A DNA stretch of 64,000 nt, from assembly GCA_947625675.1 (NCBI GenBank), contig CANQPH010000006.1:1-64000 (forward strand), read 5' to 3'. The position numbers and the translations under genes are program-made. This stretch comes from an uncultured Acetatifactor sp. (GTDB taxonomy: Bacteria > Bacillota > Clostridia > Lachnospirales > Lachnospiraceae). Below are positions 52,157-60,630 of the stretch, in pieces; the first letter of the stretch is position 1, and the number at the start of each line of letters is the position of its first letter. The notes under the pieces were generated by a model. It did not search any database and was not told the DNA's origin. It saw only the letters and a list, made by a program, of their open reading frames with translations.

Positions 52157-52243
52157 AAGAAACTCATCCTTTCCGTAAAAATAGGTTTGGGATAAGCATA
52201 GCAGAGTGGAATCTTTCAGATATGTTCTTTTTTTCAAAGGGTT

Positions 52244-52283
52244 CTGATGAATCCCTGACGAAATTCATACTTTTTTCTGACGA
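52244..52283 (-). promoter_or_regulatory. Candidate VanR boxes upstream of the vanG-like gene
   Basis: On the minus strand TCGTCAGAAAAA, then 22 bp later TCGTCAGGGATT, then CATCAG. The first resembles the 12-bp VanR box TCGTANGAAANT of other van clusters; spacing is two helical turns. Confidence 0.4.
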
Positions 52284-52362
52284 GCCCCTTTTGGAGAACT
52301 TTGAAAAAGCAATCCCCAGGAACTTGTACAGCTCTTAAGGCTGCTGTGAACGGTGGCCGCCC

Positions 52363-53466
52363 TCACCCCTGGGAAGGCAGGAACAGGATGAAGGCGATGC
52401 TTTCGTCGGCGCTCTTGGCCCGGATCCAGCCGCCGTGCAGCTCTACGATCTCTTTGGTGATGGCCAGCCCCAGGCCTGCGCCGCAGGTGGAAGAGGAGCG
52501 GGAGGAATCCAGCCGGAAGAACTGCTCGAAAATTCGGGCCAGTTTGTCCGGAGAGATGGTTTTGCCGTGATTGTGGATTTCCAGGAGCACGCCGCCCCGG
52601 GCCCGGTTCAGGGACAGGTAAATGGGGGAGTCGGCGTAGCTGTAATTGATGGCGTTGCGGATCAGGTTGTCGAAAACCCGGGCCAGCTTGTCCGGGTCGC
52701 AGACCAGGTCGATGTCTTTTTCCAGATGAAGATCCCAGGTCAGGCCCTTTTCCGCCAGAATGGGAGTGAATTCGCTGGAGATCTGTTCCAGCATCCTGCT
52801 CAAATGGATGCACTCCGGTTCCAGGGTCAGGGTGGTCAGGCTGAAACGGGTGATGTCGAAAAATTCGTTGATCAGATCTTCCAGTCTCTGGGCCTTGTTC
52901 AGGGCGATGCCGGTATAACGCTCCTGAAGCTGCGGGGAGAGCTGTGGCTCGTCCTGCAGGAGGGAAAGATAGCCGATGACGCTGGTGAGAGGGGTCTTCA
53001 GGTCATGGGCCAGGTAAACGATCAGGTCGTTTTTGCGCTGTTCCGACTCCTTGGCCAGAGCCGCATTGCGCAGGGCTTGCTCCCGCACCTGGTTCAGCTC
53101 GTCCTGTACGGTTTTCAGATCCTCCGACAGCTGGATGGGATGGCCCGCAGGCTGAGCCAGCTCTTCTGCGGCGGCCACCAGCTCGTCCACATAATGCAGG
53201 GGCTTGGAAATAAAGTAATAGGTGATGCCCGCCCAGCCCGCAATGGCGCCCAGAGGCAGGAAAAGCAACTCTACCAGTTTCAGAAACCGGTAAAGGGGAT
53301 CGTTCAGGTACCAGATGCGGGAGCTGGTGGCGATATAATGGGCGAGAAAAAAGGAAGCGGTCAGAAAGATCACGTAACTGACCAGGGAAATGCAGTAACG
53401 CAGCAAAAGCCGCCTGGCCAGCCGGCTTCTCAGGGAACGATTCTTTTGCGCAAAAGGATTATTCAA
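52363..53466 (-). CDS. vanS-like: VanS-like sensor histidine kinase
   Basis: Two TM segments (about 24-46 and 65-85) with a very short outer loop, then His154 (LAHDLKTPLTSVIGY), N box (NLIRNAINYS) and G box (GAGLGLAI). 367 residues. Overlaps the vanR-like gene by eight bases. Predicted sensor of glycopeptide or of wall stress controlling the ligase and racemase. Confidence 0.88.
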   Translation of the reverse strand: MNNPFAQKNRSLRSRLARRLLLRYCISLVSYVIFLTASFFLAHYIATSSRIWYLNDPLYRFLKLVELLFLPLGAIAGWAGITYYFISKPLHYVDELVAAAEELAQPAGHPIQLSEDLKTVQDELNQVREQALRNAALAKESEQRKNDLIVYLAHDLKTPLTSVIGYLSLLQDEPQLSPQLQERYTGIALNKAQRLEDLINEFFDITRFSLTTLTLEPECIHLSRMLEQISSEFTPILAEKGLTWDLHLEKDIDLVCDPDKLARVFDNLIRNAINYSYADSPIYLSLNRARGGVLLEIHNHGKTISPDKLARIFEQFFRLDSSRSSSTCGAGLGLAITKEIVELHGGWIRAKSADESIAFILFLPSQG

Positions 53467-54154
53467 TGGTATATCCCACCCCCCAGACGGTTTTGACGAA
53501 CCTGGGCCTTCTGGCCGGTTCCTGCATTTTTTCCCGGAGCCTGGCGATATGGGCCATGACGGTGTTGTTGCTTTCCAGGTATTTTTCTCCCCAGACCGCC
53601 TCGAAAAGCTCTTCGGAAGAGACCACGCTGCCCCGGTGCTCGCAGAGGTACCATAAAATGTTGAATTCCATGGGGGTCAGTCCCAGATCCCTGCCATTTA
53701 AAGTGCATTTGTGGCTGCTGCGGGAGATGTGCAGGCCACGGATGTTGAATTCGTCCGTCTCCTTCAGACTGCCCTCGCCGGAATTGTAGCGCATGTACCG
53801 GCGCAGCTGGGTCTTGACCCGGGCCATGAGCTCCAGGGGATTGAATGGCTTGGTGACATAGTCATCCGCCCCCAGGGTCAGGCCCATGATCTTGTCCATG
53901 TCCTCCACCTTGGCGGTCAGCATGATGATGGGAAAAAGGAAATGTTCCCGGATCTTCTGACAAAGCTGAAAGCCGCTCATATCCGGCAGCATCACGTCCA
54001 AAAGGGCCAGACTGATCTCTTCCTCCTGAATGCAGCGCAGTGCATCCAGGGCGTTGTAAAATTTCCGCACCTCATAGCCTTCGTTCTGCAGATAGACCTC
54101 CACCAAATCCGCAATTTCCCGCTCATCGTCCACGATGACAATCTTCACGCCCAT
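53459..54154 (-). CDS. vanR-like: VanR-like response regulator
   Basis: OmpR family: D9/D10, Asp53 (LLDVMLPDMSG), Lys in VTKPFNP, winged helix ending VWGVGYTIE. 231 residues from ATG 54154. First gene of the minus-strand van-like cluster. Confidence 0.9.
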   Translation of the reverse strand: MGVKIVIVDDEREIADLVEVYLQNEGYEVRKFYNALDALRCIQEEEISLALLDVMLPDMSGFQLCQKIREHFLFPIIMLTAKVEDMDKIMGLTLGADDYVTKPFNPLELMARVKTQLRRYMRYNSGEGSLKETDEFNIRGLHISRSSHKCTLNGRDLGLTPMEFNILWYLCEHRGSVVSSEELFEAVWGEKYLESNNTVMAHIARLREKMQEPARRPRFVKTVWGVGYTIE

Positions 54155-54369
54155 GACAACTCTCCCCGATCCTATATTTCCATATAAAAATATCCCCACG
54201 GATGCCTGCGGCAGCCCCTGCCCGTTGGACATCCCCCTAAAGTATAGCACAGACGCCTTCCAGGTGACAATGAGAACCCTCCGGGAATATCTGATATTTT
54301 TCTTACGATTTTATGACGTTTTTCGGCAGGCGGCCTTCTTTGCAATGGCTGCAGGTCGATCCTCCCGCA

Positions 54370-54500
54370 ACCTCTGTCGATTGCTTTGCGGCTCTTGCTG
54401 CGATCCTTGTTCGATCTTTTTGTGGTTCTTGCTGAGATCCCTGTCAGCCATTTTGTGGCCTTTGAAACGATTCCCGTCGGCCACTTTTGCGGCCGCTTCC
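54370..54500 (-). repeat. Degenerate 33-35-bp tandem repeat
   Basis: GTGGTTCTTGCTGAGATCCC and variants recur three to four times between the vanR-like gene and the next regulator gene. Here the purine-rich strand is minus, as are the genes. The rest of 54155-54369 shows no gene. Confidence 0.65.
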
Positions 54501-54508
54501 GGGCAGCA

Positions 54509-55186
54509 TCACTTCGCCAGCTGGAAGCCTGTCCCCCAGATGGTCCTGATGTAGGGCCGGTTGGTCACTTCCTTTAACTTTCGGCGGATGTTGCTGATAT
54601 GGACGTTGATGGTCTTGTCTTCGCCGAGATAGAGGTCGTCCCAGGCGTAATCATAGATTTCCCGTTTGGTGAAGATTCGGTCCGGATTGGAGACCAGAAG
54701 CTCCAGGATCTTGAACTCCTGTTTGGTCAGGGGAATTTCCTTCCCCTTAACGGCGGCCTGATAGGATACTGTATCCAGAGTCAGTTCCTGATATTGGTAG
54801 AACTGGACTTTGGGTTCCTTGCGGGAAGAGAAAAGGCGGATCTGTGCGCCCACTCGGTCCGTCAGCTCTTTGACCACAATGGGATCGCCCTTGGTTTCCG
54901 ATGCGCCCTCGGGCAGGATGTGTACCTGGTGCCTGGAGTTTTGGGCGATGGAAACGGCGATGATGGGAATGTCCTGACTGCGGCGGATCCGGGCGACAAT
55001 GCTTTTCAGATCCAGCCCGGTCATCCCGATGTCCAGGATCGCTAAGGAAAAGGGATCCCGTTCCGCAAAGAACAAACCTTCTGTTCCGGAAAAGGCCTGG
55101 GTGCAGGAATATCCGGCCCTTCTGAGGGAATCTGACAGCAGCTCGCTGATTTCCATATTGTCTTCGATCAGTAGAATTCGCTCCAT
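54509..55186 (-). CDS. Orphan OmpR-type response regulator
   Basis: Receiver with E8/D9 and Asp52 (AILDIGMTG); the region around the conserved Lys (GASETKGDPIVV) is unusual and two residues shorter than normal. Winged helix with VHISNIRRKLKEV and TIWGTGFQLAK. 225 residues from ATG 55186. No kinase is next to it; the van-like kinase 1 kb away belongs to its own regulator. Target unknown. Confidence 0.87.
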   Translation of the reverse strand: MERILLIEDNMEISELLSDSLRRAGYSCTQAFSGTEGLFFAERDPFSLAILDIGMTGLDLKSIVARIRRSQDIPIIAVSIAQNSRHQVHILPEGASETKGDPIVVKELTDRVGAQIRLFSSRKEPKVQFYQYQELTLDTVSYQAAVKGKEIPLTKQEFKILELLVSNPDRIFTKREIYDYAWDDLYLGEDKTINVHISNIRRKLKEVTNRPYIRTIWGTGFQLAK

Positions 55187-55219
55187 GCGTTCCCTCCCCC
55201 TTGTCTTTGGTATGTTAAA

Positions 55220-55248
55220 ATTATACATTTTTTAAAATCCTATGTAAA
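55220..55248 (-). promoter_or_regulatory. Promoter of the orphan regulator
   Basis: Minus strand TTTACA and TATAAT with a 17-bp spacer. Confidence 0.65.
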
Positions 55249-55334
55249 GTATGGATTCTTGGAGAAAACTATTGCGCAAGAAGGGACGGACGGCTATAAT
55301 GAGTACAAGCATTATTTTGAAGGAGGCTGTGACA

Positions 55335-56498
55335 ATGACAAAAGTAACGAATTCTATCCTGTATGCGGGAGTCAACGATCATGAGGTGGATCTGTTCGAG
55401 GGGCAATATGTGGTGCCCAACGGCATGGCTTACAATTCCTATGTGATCCTGGACGAATCCATCGCCGTGATGGACACCGTGGACGTTCATAAAACCGGGG
55501 AATGGCTGGCCAATCTGGAAGAGATCCTGAGCGGGCGCACGCCGAGTTATCTGGTGGTGCAGCACATGGAGCCGGATCATGCGGGCTCCATCGAGGCCTT
55601 TGTGCAAAAATATCCGGAGGCTACGGTGGTAGGAAATGCCAAGACATTTGCCATTATGGGACAGTTCTTCCCGGAACTAAATCTCGACAAGAAGCTGGCG
55701 GTGAAGGACGGGGAGGCTCTGTCCCTGGGCGCTCACGAGCTGCATTTCACCTTCGCACCCATGGTGCATTGGCCGGAAGTCATGCTGACCTATGAATCTG
55801 CGGAAAAGGTGCTGTTCTCCGCCGATGCTTTCGGCAAGTTCGGGGCCCTGGACGTGGAGGAAGATTGGGCCTGCGAGGCCAGGAGGTATTACATCGGCAT
55901 CGTGGGAAAATACGGCATGATGGTGCAGAACGTCCTGAAAAAGGCGGCGGCTCTGGACATCGCCGTCATCTGTCCTCTGCACGGGCCGGTGCTGCGGGAA
56001 AACTTGGGCTATTACCTGAATCTGTATGACATTTGGTCCTCTTATCGTCCGGAAAGCCAGGGGGTGTGCGTCTGCTATACTTCCGTTTACGGACATACGA
56101 AGGAAGCGGTGGAGCTTCTGTGCGGCAAGCTGGAGGAAGCGGGCGTGAAGGTGGCTTGTCATGACCTGGCCAGGGAAGATATGGCGGAGGCCGTGGAGGA
56201 CGCTTTCCGCTATGACAGGCTGGTTCTGGCCACCACTACTTATAATGCGGGAATCTTTCCCTTCATGAGAACCTTTATCGACCACCTCACGGAGCGGAAT
56301 TTCCAGAAGCGCACCGTGGCCCTGATCGAGAATGGTTCCTGGGGACCCATGGCGGCCAAGGTCATGCAGGAGATGCTCCAGAAGGCCAAGGAGATCACTT
56401 ATGCGGAAAACAACGTGACTATTAAGTCCGCTCTGAACGAGGAGAGCAAGGCCAAGGTGGAGGCTCTGGCCAGGGAACTGGCTTCAGAAAAATTTTAG
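55335..56498 (+). CDS. Flavo-diiron protein (FprA type)
   Basis: Reduces oxygen to water (or NO to N2O) in anaerobes. Metallo-beta-lactamase domain with diiron ligands HMEPDH, PMVHW, SADAFG and PLHGP; C-terminal flavodoxin domain with TSVYGHTKEA and ENGSWGP. 387 residues. AGGAGG eight bases before ATG 55335. Works with rubredoxin or similar donors; no such gene is adjacent. Confidence 0.95.
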   Translation: MTKVTNSILYAGVNDHEVDLFEGQYVVPNGMAYNSYVILDESIAVMDTVDVHKTGEWLANLEEILSGRTPSYLVVQHMEPDHAGSIEAFVQKYPEATVVGNAKTFAIMGQFFPELNLDKKLAVKDGEALSLGAHELHFTFAPMVHWPEVMLTYESAEKVLFSADAFGKFGALDVEEDWACEARRYYIGIVGKYGMMVQNVLKKAAALDIAVICPLHGPVLRENLGYYLNLYDIWSSYRPESQGVCVCYTSVYGHTKEAVELLCGKLEEAGVKVACHDLAREDMAEAVEDAFRYDRLVLATTTYNAGIFPFMRTFIDHLTERNFQKRTVALIENGSWGPMAAKVMQEMLQKAKEITYAENNVTIKSALNEESKAKVEALARELASEKF

Positions 56499-56637
56499 AA
56501 ATTCCTAAGCAATTCCCAAGGAATGCATGAGGAAAAAGGCAGGAAGAAAATCTCATCCAGGAGTATGCTATAAGCAGATCAGGAAAGACTACAGATCAAA
56601 AGTATGCGATTGGCAAATCTGGAAAGGATGAGATGAT

Positions 56638-57495
56638 ATGCAAAGACAATCGGTTGTTAGGAAGAGGCGCAGGAGACGCCCCGTCTGGCTGAAGGCGGGG
56701 GCCGTTCTCCTTGTCGCTTTTCTGGTGTTCCTCCTGCTTCCCAAGGGGGTGCCCACGCTGCTTGCGGATTCCGTCCTGCGGACCTTGAAGGGGCTGGCGG
56801 GAAATTCCCGGGAGGCGGAAGGGCAGGATAACGGGGAGATCGCCCAGATCCTCGGCACGGAGATTGTAAACGGCAGGGAGCAGAAGGAAATAGAAGCGCT
56901 GCAGGAGTTGTTGGAGTTAAATGCGGAAGCGGAGGATTTCGTAAACGGATACGGGGACCGGGCGTCCTATCTGGGGCAGGAAATCGATCTGTCGGCGGAC
57001 TTCCAGAGCGGCCGGGTACCTCTGCTCATGCAATGGGACAAGCGCTGGGGTTACGATCTGTACGGGGACAGCATGATCGGGCTGTCCGGCTGCGGGCCCA
57101 CCTGCCTGGCCATGGCTTACCTTTACTTTACGGAGGATCTTACGGCCAATCCCCGCACCATGGCCCAATTCGCCTATAAGAACGGCTATTTCGTGAGCGG
57201 CGGCACCAGCTGGGATCTCTGGACCGAGGGAGTGAAGAAGTTGGGTCTGTCGGGGGAGGAACTGCCCCTGGACCAGGGCCGGATGGAAAGGGCGCTGGAC
57301 AACGGCAGCCTGATCGTCTGCAGCATGCGCCCCGGAGATTTCACCACCACGGGACATTTCATTTTGATCTATGGCTATGATGAAAACGGTTTTCGGGTGA
57401 ATGACCCTAACCGCAGGAGCAACAGCGAGAAGCAGTGGACCTACGAGGTGCTGCAGGGACAGATCAAGAACCTGTGGGCCATAAGCGCTTCCTGA
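56638..57495 (+). CDS. Membrane-anchored C39-like cysteine peptidase
   Basis: N-terminal Arg-rich stretch and one TM (AGAVLLVAFLVFLLLP), a helical spacer, then a papain-like C39_2 domain: QWDKRWGYDLYG, catalytic Cys in GLSGCGPTCLAMAY, His in TTTGHFILIYGY and the Asn/Asp of VNDPNRRS. 285 residues. Extracellular; substrate unknown. It is common as an exported peptidase in Firmicutes and not linked to a bacteriocin gene here. Confidence 0.88.
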   Translation: MQRQSVVRKRRRRRPVWLKAGAVLLVAFLVFLLLPKGVPTLLADSVLRTLKGLAGNSREAEGQDNGEIAQILGTEIVNGREQKEIEALQELLELNAEAEDFVNGYGDRASYLGQEIDLSADFQSGRVPLLMQWDKRWGYDLYGDSMIGLSGCGPTCLAMAYLYFTEDLTANPRTMAQFAYKNGYFVSGGTSWDLWTEGVKKLGLSGEELPLDQGRMERALDNGSLIVCSMRPGDFTTTGHFILIYGYDENGFRVNDPNRRSNSEKQWTYEVLQGQIKNLWAISAS

Positions 57496-57510
57496 TTTTT
57501 CGGAGGCGAT

Positions 57511-57640
57511 GTTTGGCTGTATGGGAGCGAAAGAAGTGGTGCGGAAACGGCGTTTGGCTGTATGGGAGCGAAGGAAGCGGAACGAAAACAGCAGAGTGGT
57601 GCGGAACTGAAAGGAAGCGGTATGGGAGCGGATCGGGAAC
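57511..57640 (+). repeat. 41-bp degenerate tandem repeat
   Basis: GTTTGGCTGTATGGGAGCGA begins at 57511 and again at 57552; a shortened third copy (TATGGGAGCGGA) is near 57621. It follows the C39 peptidase gene. Confidence 0.85.
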
Positions 57641-57657
57641 CTTGTCGGAAGGATTAT

Positions 57658-57692
57658 GGGCCTGGAAGAGAGAACTCTTCCGGGCCTTTTTT
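57658..57692 (+). terminator. Terminator of the C39 peptidase gene
   Basis: GGGCCTGGAAGAG pairs with CTCTTCCGGGCC, followed by TTTTTT. Confidence 0.9.
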
Positions 57693-57794
57693 GCGTCCAT
57701 ATTTTCGGAGCGCCATTTTATGAGCAACGGTAGTATATCCGCTCCTTTGGAGCGGACTTAAAAGCGACGGAATGCACGTAGTGCGGTTTTGCCA

Positions 57795-57834
57795 GCCGAA
57801 TTTATTCGGCTTGGGTGCAGGCTGAACTGTTACG
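57795..57834. repeat. Dispersed palindrome, copy B
   Basis: GCCGAA-TTTA-TTCGGC followed by the 30-base stretch identical to 24332-24361, ending in GCTGAACTGTTACG. The gap 57693-57794 shows only a short TCCGCTCC hairpin near 57740. Confidence 0.8.
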
Positions 57835-57873
57835 AATTATATTTTTACAGAAAAAATTTTTTATAAAAATGTG

Positions 57874-57915
57874 TTGACAACAGTGTGCATACTGTATATA
57901 CTGTATATGTACAGT
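57874..57915 (+). promoter_or_regulatory. Promoter and GntR-type operator of the ABC operon
   Basis: TTGACA (57874) and TATACT (57897) with a 17-bp spacer. The palindrome ACTGTATATGTACAGT (57900-57915) starts within the -10, with an extra ACTGTATAT half-site just upstream. It is well placed for autorepression by the GntR regulator. Confidence 0.75.
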
Positions 57916-57941
57916 AACTGTAGCGAAAAAGAGGTTTGAGA

Positions 57942-58319
57942 ATGAATATATTCATTGACAACAGGAGCGGCACTCCCATTTATGATCAGATTTATTCTCA
58001 GATCAAGGCACAGATCATCAGCGGTTCTCTGAAGGAGGATGAAGCGCTTCCCTCCATCCGCAGTCTGGCCAAGGATCTGGGGATCAGCGTGATCACCACC
58101 AAGAGGGCCTATGAGGAGTTGGAACGGGAAGGCTTCCTCTATACGGTGGCGGCCAAGGGGTGCTTCGTGGCGCCCAAGAACATTGAATTGCTGCAGGAAG
58201 AGAATCTGAAGAAGATCGAGGATCACATGCAGCAGATCATGAAGCTTGCGGCGGCCTGCAATTTGGAAGAGGAGGATGTCTTTGAGATGTTCCGCCTCCT
58301 TTGGGGAGAAGAGACATAG
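57942..58319 (+). CDS. GntR-family regulator (YtrA type)
   Basis: Short GntR protein (125 residues) with the winged HTH at residues 10-77 (PIYDQIYSQIKAQIISG, LPSIRSLAKDLGIS, VITTKRAYEELEREGF) and a small helical tail lacking a ligand domain, as in the YtrA subfamily that controls ABC transporter operons. ATG 57942 with GAGG seven bases upstream. Probable repressor of its own operon. Confidence 0.93.
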   Translation: MNIFIDNRSGTPIYDQIYSQIKAQIISGSLKEDEALPSIRSLAKDLGISVITTKRAYEELEREGFLYTVAAKGCFVAPKNIELLQEENLKKIEDHMQQIMKLAAACNLEEEDVFEMFRLLWGEET

Positions 58320-58378
58320 AACGCACAAAGTCCCCCAAATTCAAATGCCGCCTGATCGGCGGCAGAATGCGAGGAAGT

Positions 58379-59251
58379 ATGAATACGTTAGAAATTAAAG
58401 GTTTGACCAAGCATTACCGGGGCTTTGCCCTGGATGGGGTGGATCTCGTTCTGCCCCAGGGCTGCATCCTGGGCCTGATTGGGGAAAACGGGGCGGGGAA
58501 GAGCACCACCATCAAGCTGATTCTGAACATGATACGGGCGGAGGAAGGAAGTGTCCGTATTTTTGGAAAGGAAAACGTCGCTTCCATGCCCTCCGTGCTG
58601 GAGAACGTGGGCGTGGTGCTGGACGAAGTGGGCTTCCCCGGCTGTCTGAACACCGCTCAGATAGGAAAGATCATGGAGGATACTTATCGGAACTGGGAGG
58701 AGGAAACCTACCAGGGGTATCTGAAACAGCTCTCCGTGCCGGAAAAGAAACCTTTCCGTGATTTTTCCAAAGGAAATAAGATGAAACTGGGTATTGCGGT
58801 GGCCTTGAGCCATCAGGCGAAGCTTCTGATCCTGGATGAGCCCACTTCCGGTCTGGATCCCGTGGTGCGGGATCAGGTGGTGGATATTCTGGGAAATTTC
58901 ACCAGGGAGGAGTCCCACGCCGTGCTGATCTCCTCCCACATCGTCAGCGATCTGGAGAGGATCTGCGATTATATCGCCTTTTTGCACCAGGGGAAGCTGA
59001 TGCTGTGCGAGGAAAAGGACGTGCTTTTAGAGGAGTACGGTCTGGCCCACTGTACCGCAGAACAGTTGGCGGAACTCCCGAAAGAGGCCGTAAAAGGGAG
59101 CAAAAGTTCTCCCTATGGGGCGGAGGCCCTGGTGAGGAAGAGTCTGCTGCGGGAGGAACGGGAGCGGCAGGGGCTTCAGATCAGCCCCGTCACCATCGAA
59201 GAGTTGTTTGTATACATGGTCAAAAATGCGGATCAAGGGAGGAAGGATTGA
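58379..59251 (+). CDS. ABC transporter ATP-binding protein
   Basis: Walker A GENGAGKST, signature FSKGNKMKL, Walker B LLILDEPTSGLD, H-loop SSHIVS. 290 residues. Lies between the GntR gene and the permease; the usual arrangement for YtrA-regulated exporters that respond to cell-wall antibiotics. Confidence 0.93.
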   Translation: MNTLEIKGLTKHYRGFALDGVDLVLPQGCILGLIGENGAGKSTTIKLILNMIRAEEGSVRIFGKENVASMPSVLENVGVVLDEVGFPGCLNTAQIGKIMEDTYRNWEEETYQGYLKQLSVPEKKPFRDFSKGNKMKLGIAVALSHQAKLLILDEPTSGLDPVVRDQVVDILGNFTREESHAVLISSHIVSDLERICDYIAFLHQGKLMLCEEKDVLLEEYGLAHCTAEQLAELPKEAVKGSKSSPYGAEALVRKSLLREERERQGLQISPVTIEELFVYMVKNADQGRKD

Positions 59252-59252
59252 G

Positions 59253-59903
59253 ATGAAGGGACTTTTGAGGAAAGATTTTTATATGATGAAAAGCTATTGT
59301 AAAGGCTCCATCCTTTTGGTCTTGATTTTTCTGGGGGCGACCATCGTGGCCCATGAAAATTATCTGTTTTTGTTGTATCCGTTTCTGATCGTCAGCCTCT
59401 TTCCCATGACCTTGCTGAGTTATGAGGAACAGGCCGGATGGGACCGATATGTGGGGGCCTTCCCTTATTCCAAGGCTGCGGTGGTGTCCTCCAAATATGT
59501 GGTGGCCCTCCTCAGCACGGCTGCGGTGGCCCTGATCTTTGCGGCAGGGCTGTTAATCAGGGGAGCGTTTGTGAGCGGGGAGAGGATTTCTTTGGAAACT
59601 TGCCTGGGGATTTTTCTTTCTATGATGCTTCTGGGAATTTTAAGTCCCGGTCTCCTGCTGCCCTTTTTGCTTCGATTCGGAGTGGCCAAGGGAAGAGTGG
59701 TCTTCATCTGCGTGGTGGCGGTGCTTGCGGCGGCCGTGGGGGCTCTGGGGAGCATCGCCGGCGGAAGCGGTGCGGATGCGTTTTTCCTGACGGCTTTGAA
59801 CCCTGTCGGTGTAAAATTCTGGCTCTTCTGTCTGGCGGGAATTCTGTATTATGCCCTGTCCTGGGGGCTGGCCATATGGCTGTACCGCAAAAAGGAGCTG
59901 TAA
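59253..59903 (+). CDS. ABC-2-type permease
   Basis: Six hydrophobic segments, beginning MKGLLRKDFYMMKSYCKGS, typical of the ABC2_membrane_5 group that pairs with YtrA-type operons. 216 residues. GGGAGGAAGG upstream of ATG 59253. Confidence 0.9.
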   Translation: MKGLLRKDFYMMKSYCKGSILLVLIFLGATIVAHENYLFLLYPFLIVSLFPMTLLSYEEQAGWDRYVGAFPYSKAAVVSSKYVVALLSTAAVALIFAAGLLIRGAFVSGERISLETCLGIFLSMMLLGILSPGLLLPFLLRFGVAKGRVVFICVVAVLAAAVGALGSIAGGSGADAFFLTALNPVGVKFWLFCLAGILYYALSWGLAIWLYRKKEL

Positions 59904-59940
59904 AAGGGGCGAAAAGAGCTGTAAAAGGGGTGAAAAAAGG
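59894..59940 (+). repeat. Two copies of a 23-bp repeat
   Basis: GAGCTGTAAAAGGGGYGAAAA occurs twice, running from the permease stop to the ribosome site of the next gene. Confidence 0.7.
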
Positions 59941-60528
59941 ATGAAAATTTATCTGCTGCGGCATGGGGAGACCCTGTGGAACCAGGAGGGCAGGATGCAG
60001 GGGCACCGGGACGTGCCCTTGAGCGAAGAAGGGCTGAAACAGGTTGCGGAAGCCGCCGGGAAGGTCGCAAATCTGAAAGAGCCCATGGAGGCGATTTTGA
60101 GCAGTCCGCTGAAACGGGCCAGGGTTACGGCGGAGACGGTGGCGGAGGCCATCGGATACCCGAAGGAGAAGATCATCCTCTGCCCGGATCTGATCGAGCG
60201 GGGGTTCGGAGAAGCGGAAGGCTCCACCCCGGAGGAACGGCAGGAAAAATACCCGGATGGGATTTATCCGGGTATGGAAACTCCTGAGGAATTGTGCGAG
60301 AGGGCCGGGAGGGTGCTGGAGGAATGCCTGGAGCGCTTCCCCGGCCGGACCATCCTCCTGGTGAGTCACGGCATGTTCCTGAAAGCCCTTCTGGCGGTGG
60401 CCGCAGGGGCGGATTTCGAGAAGGGAGACGTTCCCATCGTGGGGCCTGCCAGCCTGAATCTGCTGGAATATACGGATGGAAAATTCACCCTGTGGATCGA
60501 TGAGACTAGGGACCGGTGGTTCCGATGA
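59941..60528 (+). CDS. Histidine phosphatase family protein
   Basis: Phosphoglycerate mutase-like fold: LLRHGETLWNQEGRMQG with the phospho-His, SSPLKRARVTAE, and the second His in LVSHGMFLKALL. 195 residues. Broad small-molecule phosphatase; substrate not predictable. The last codons run into a degenerate repeat. Confidence 0.9.
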   Translation: MKIYLLRHGETLWNQEGRMQGHRDVPLSEEGLKQVAEAAGKVANLKEPMEAILSSPLKRARVTAETVAEAIGYPKEKIILCPDLIERGFGEAEGSTPEERQEKYPDGIYPGMETPEELCERAGRVLEECLERFPGRTILLVSHGMFLKALLAVAAGADFEKGDVPIVGPASLNLLEYTDGKFTLWIDETRDRWFR

Positions 60529-60630
60529 GACTGGAGATCGGCAGGTTCTGCGAAACTCAGAATCGGTGGTTCCGATGGGGCCGGGAATCAGCGGGTTCAA
60601 CGGGCCCCGAACTCACTGGTTCAATGCGGC
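60511..60630 (+). repeat. Degenerate repeat shared by two converging gene ends
   Basis: GACCGGTGGTTCCGATGAG, GAATCGGTGGTTCCGATGGG and CACTGGTTCAATGCGG recur. They span the C-terminal codons of both the phosphatase and the minus-strand DegV gene. Confidence 0.6.

Noticed and set aside
56638-57495. C39 peptidase as part of a bacteriocin exporter
   Set aside because: It is a single-TM anchored C39_2 protein without an ABC transporter domain, and no double-glycine peptide gene is nearby.
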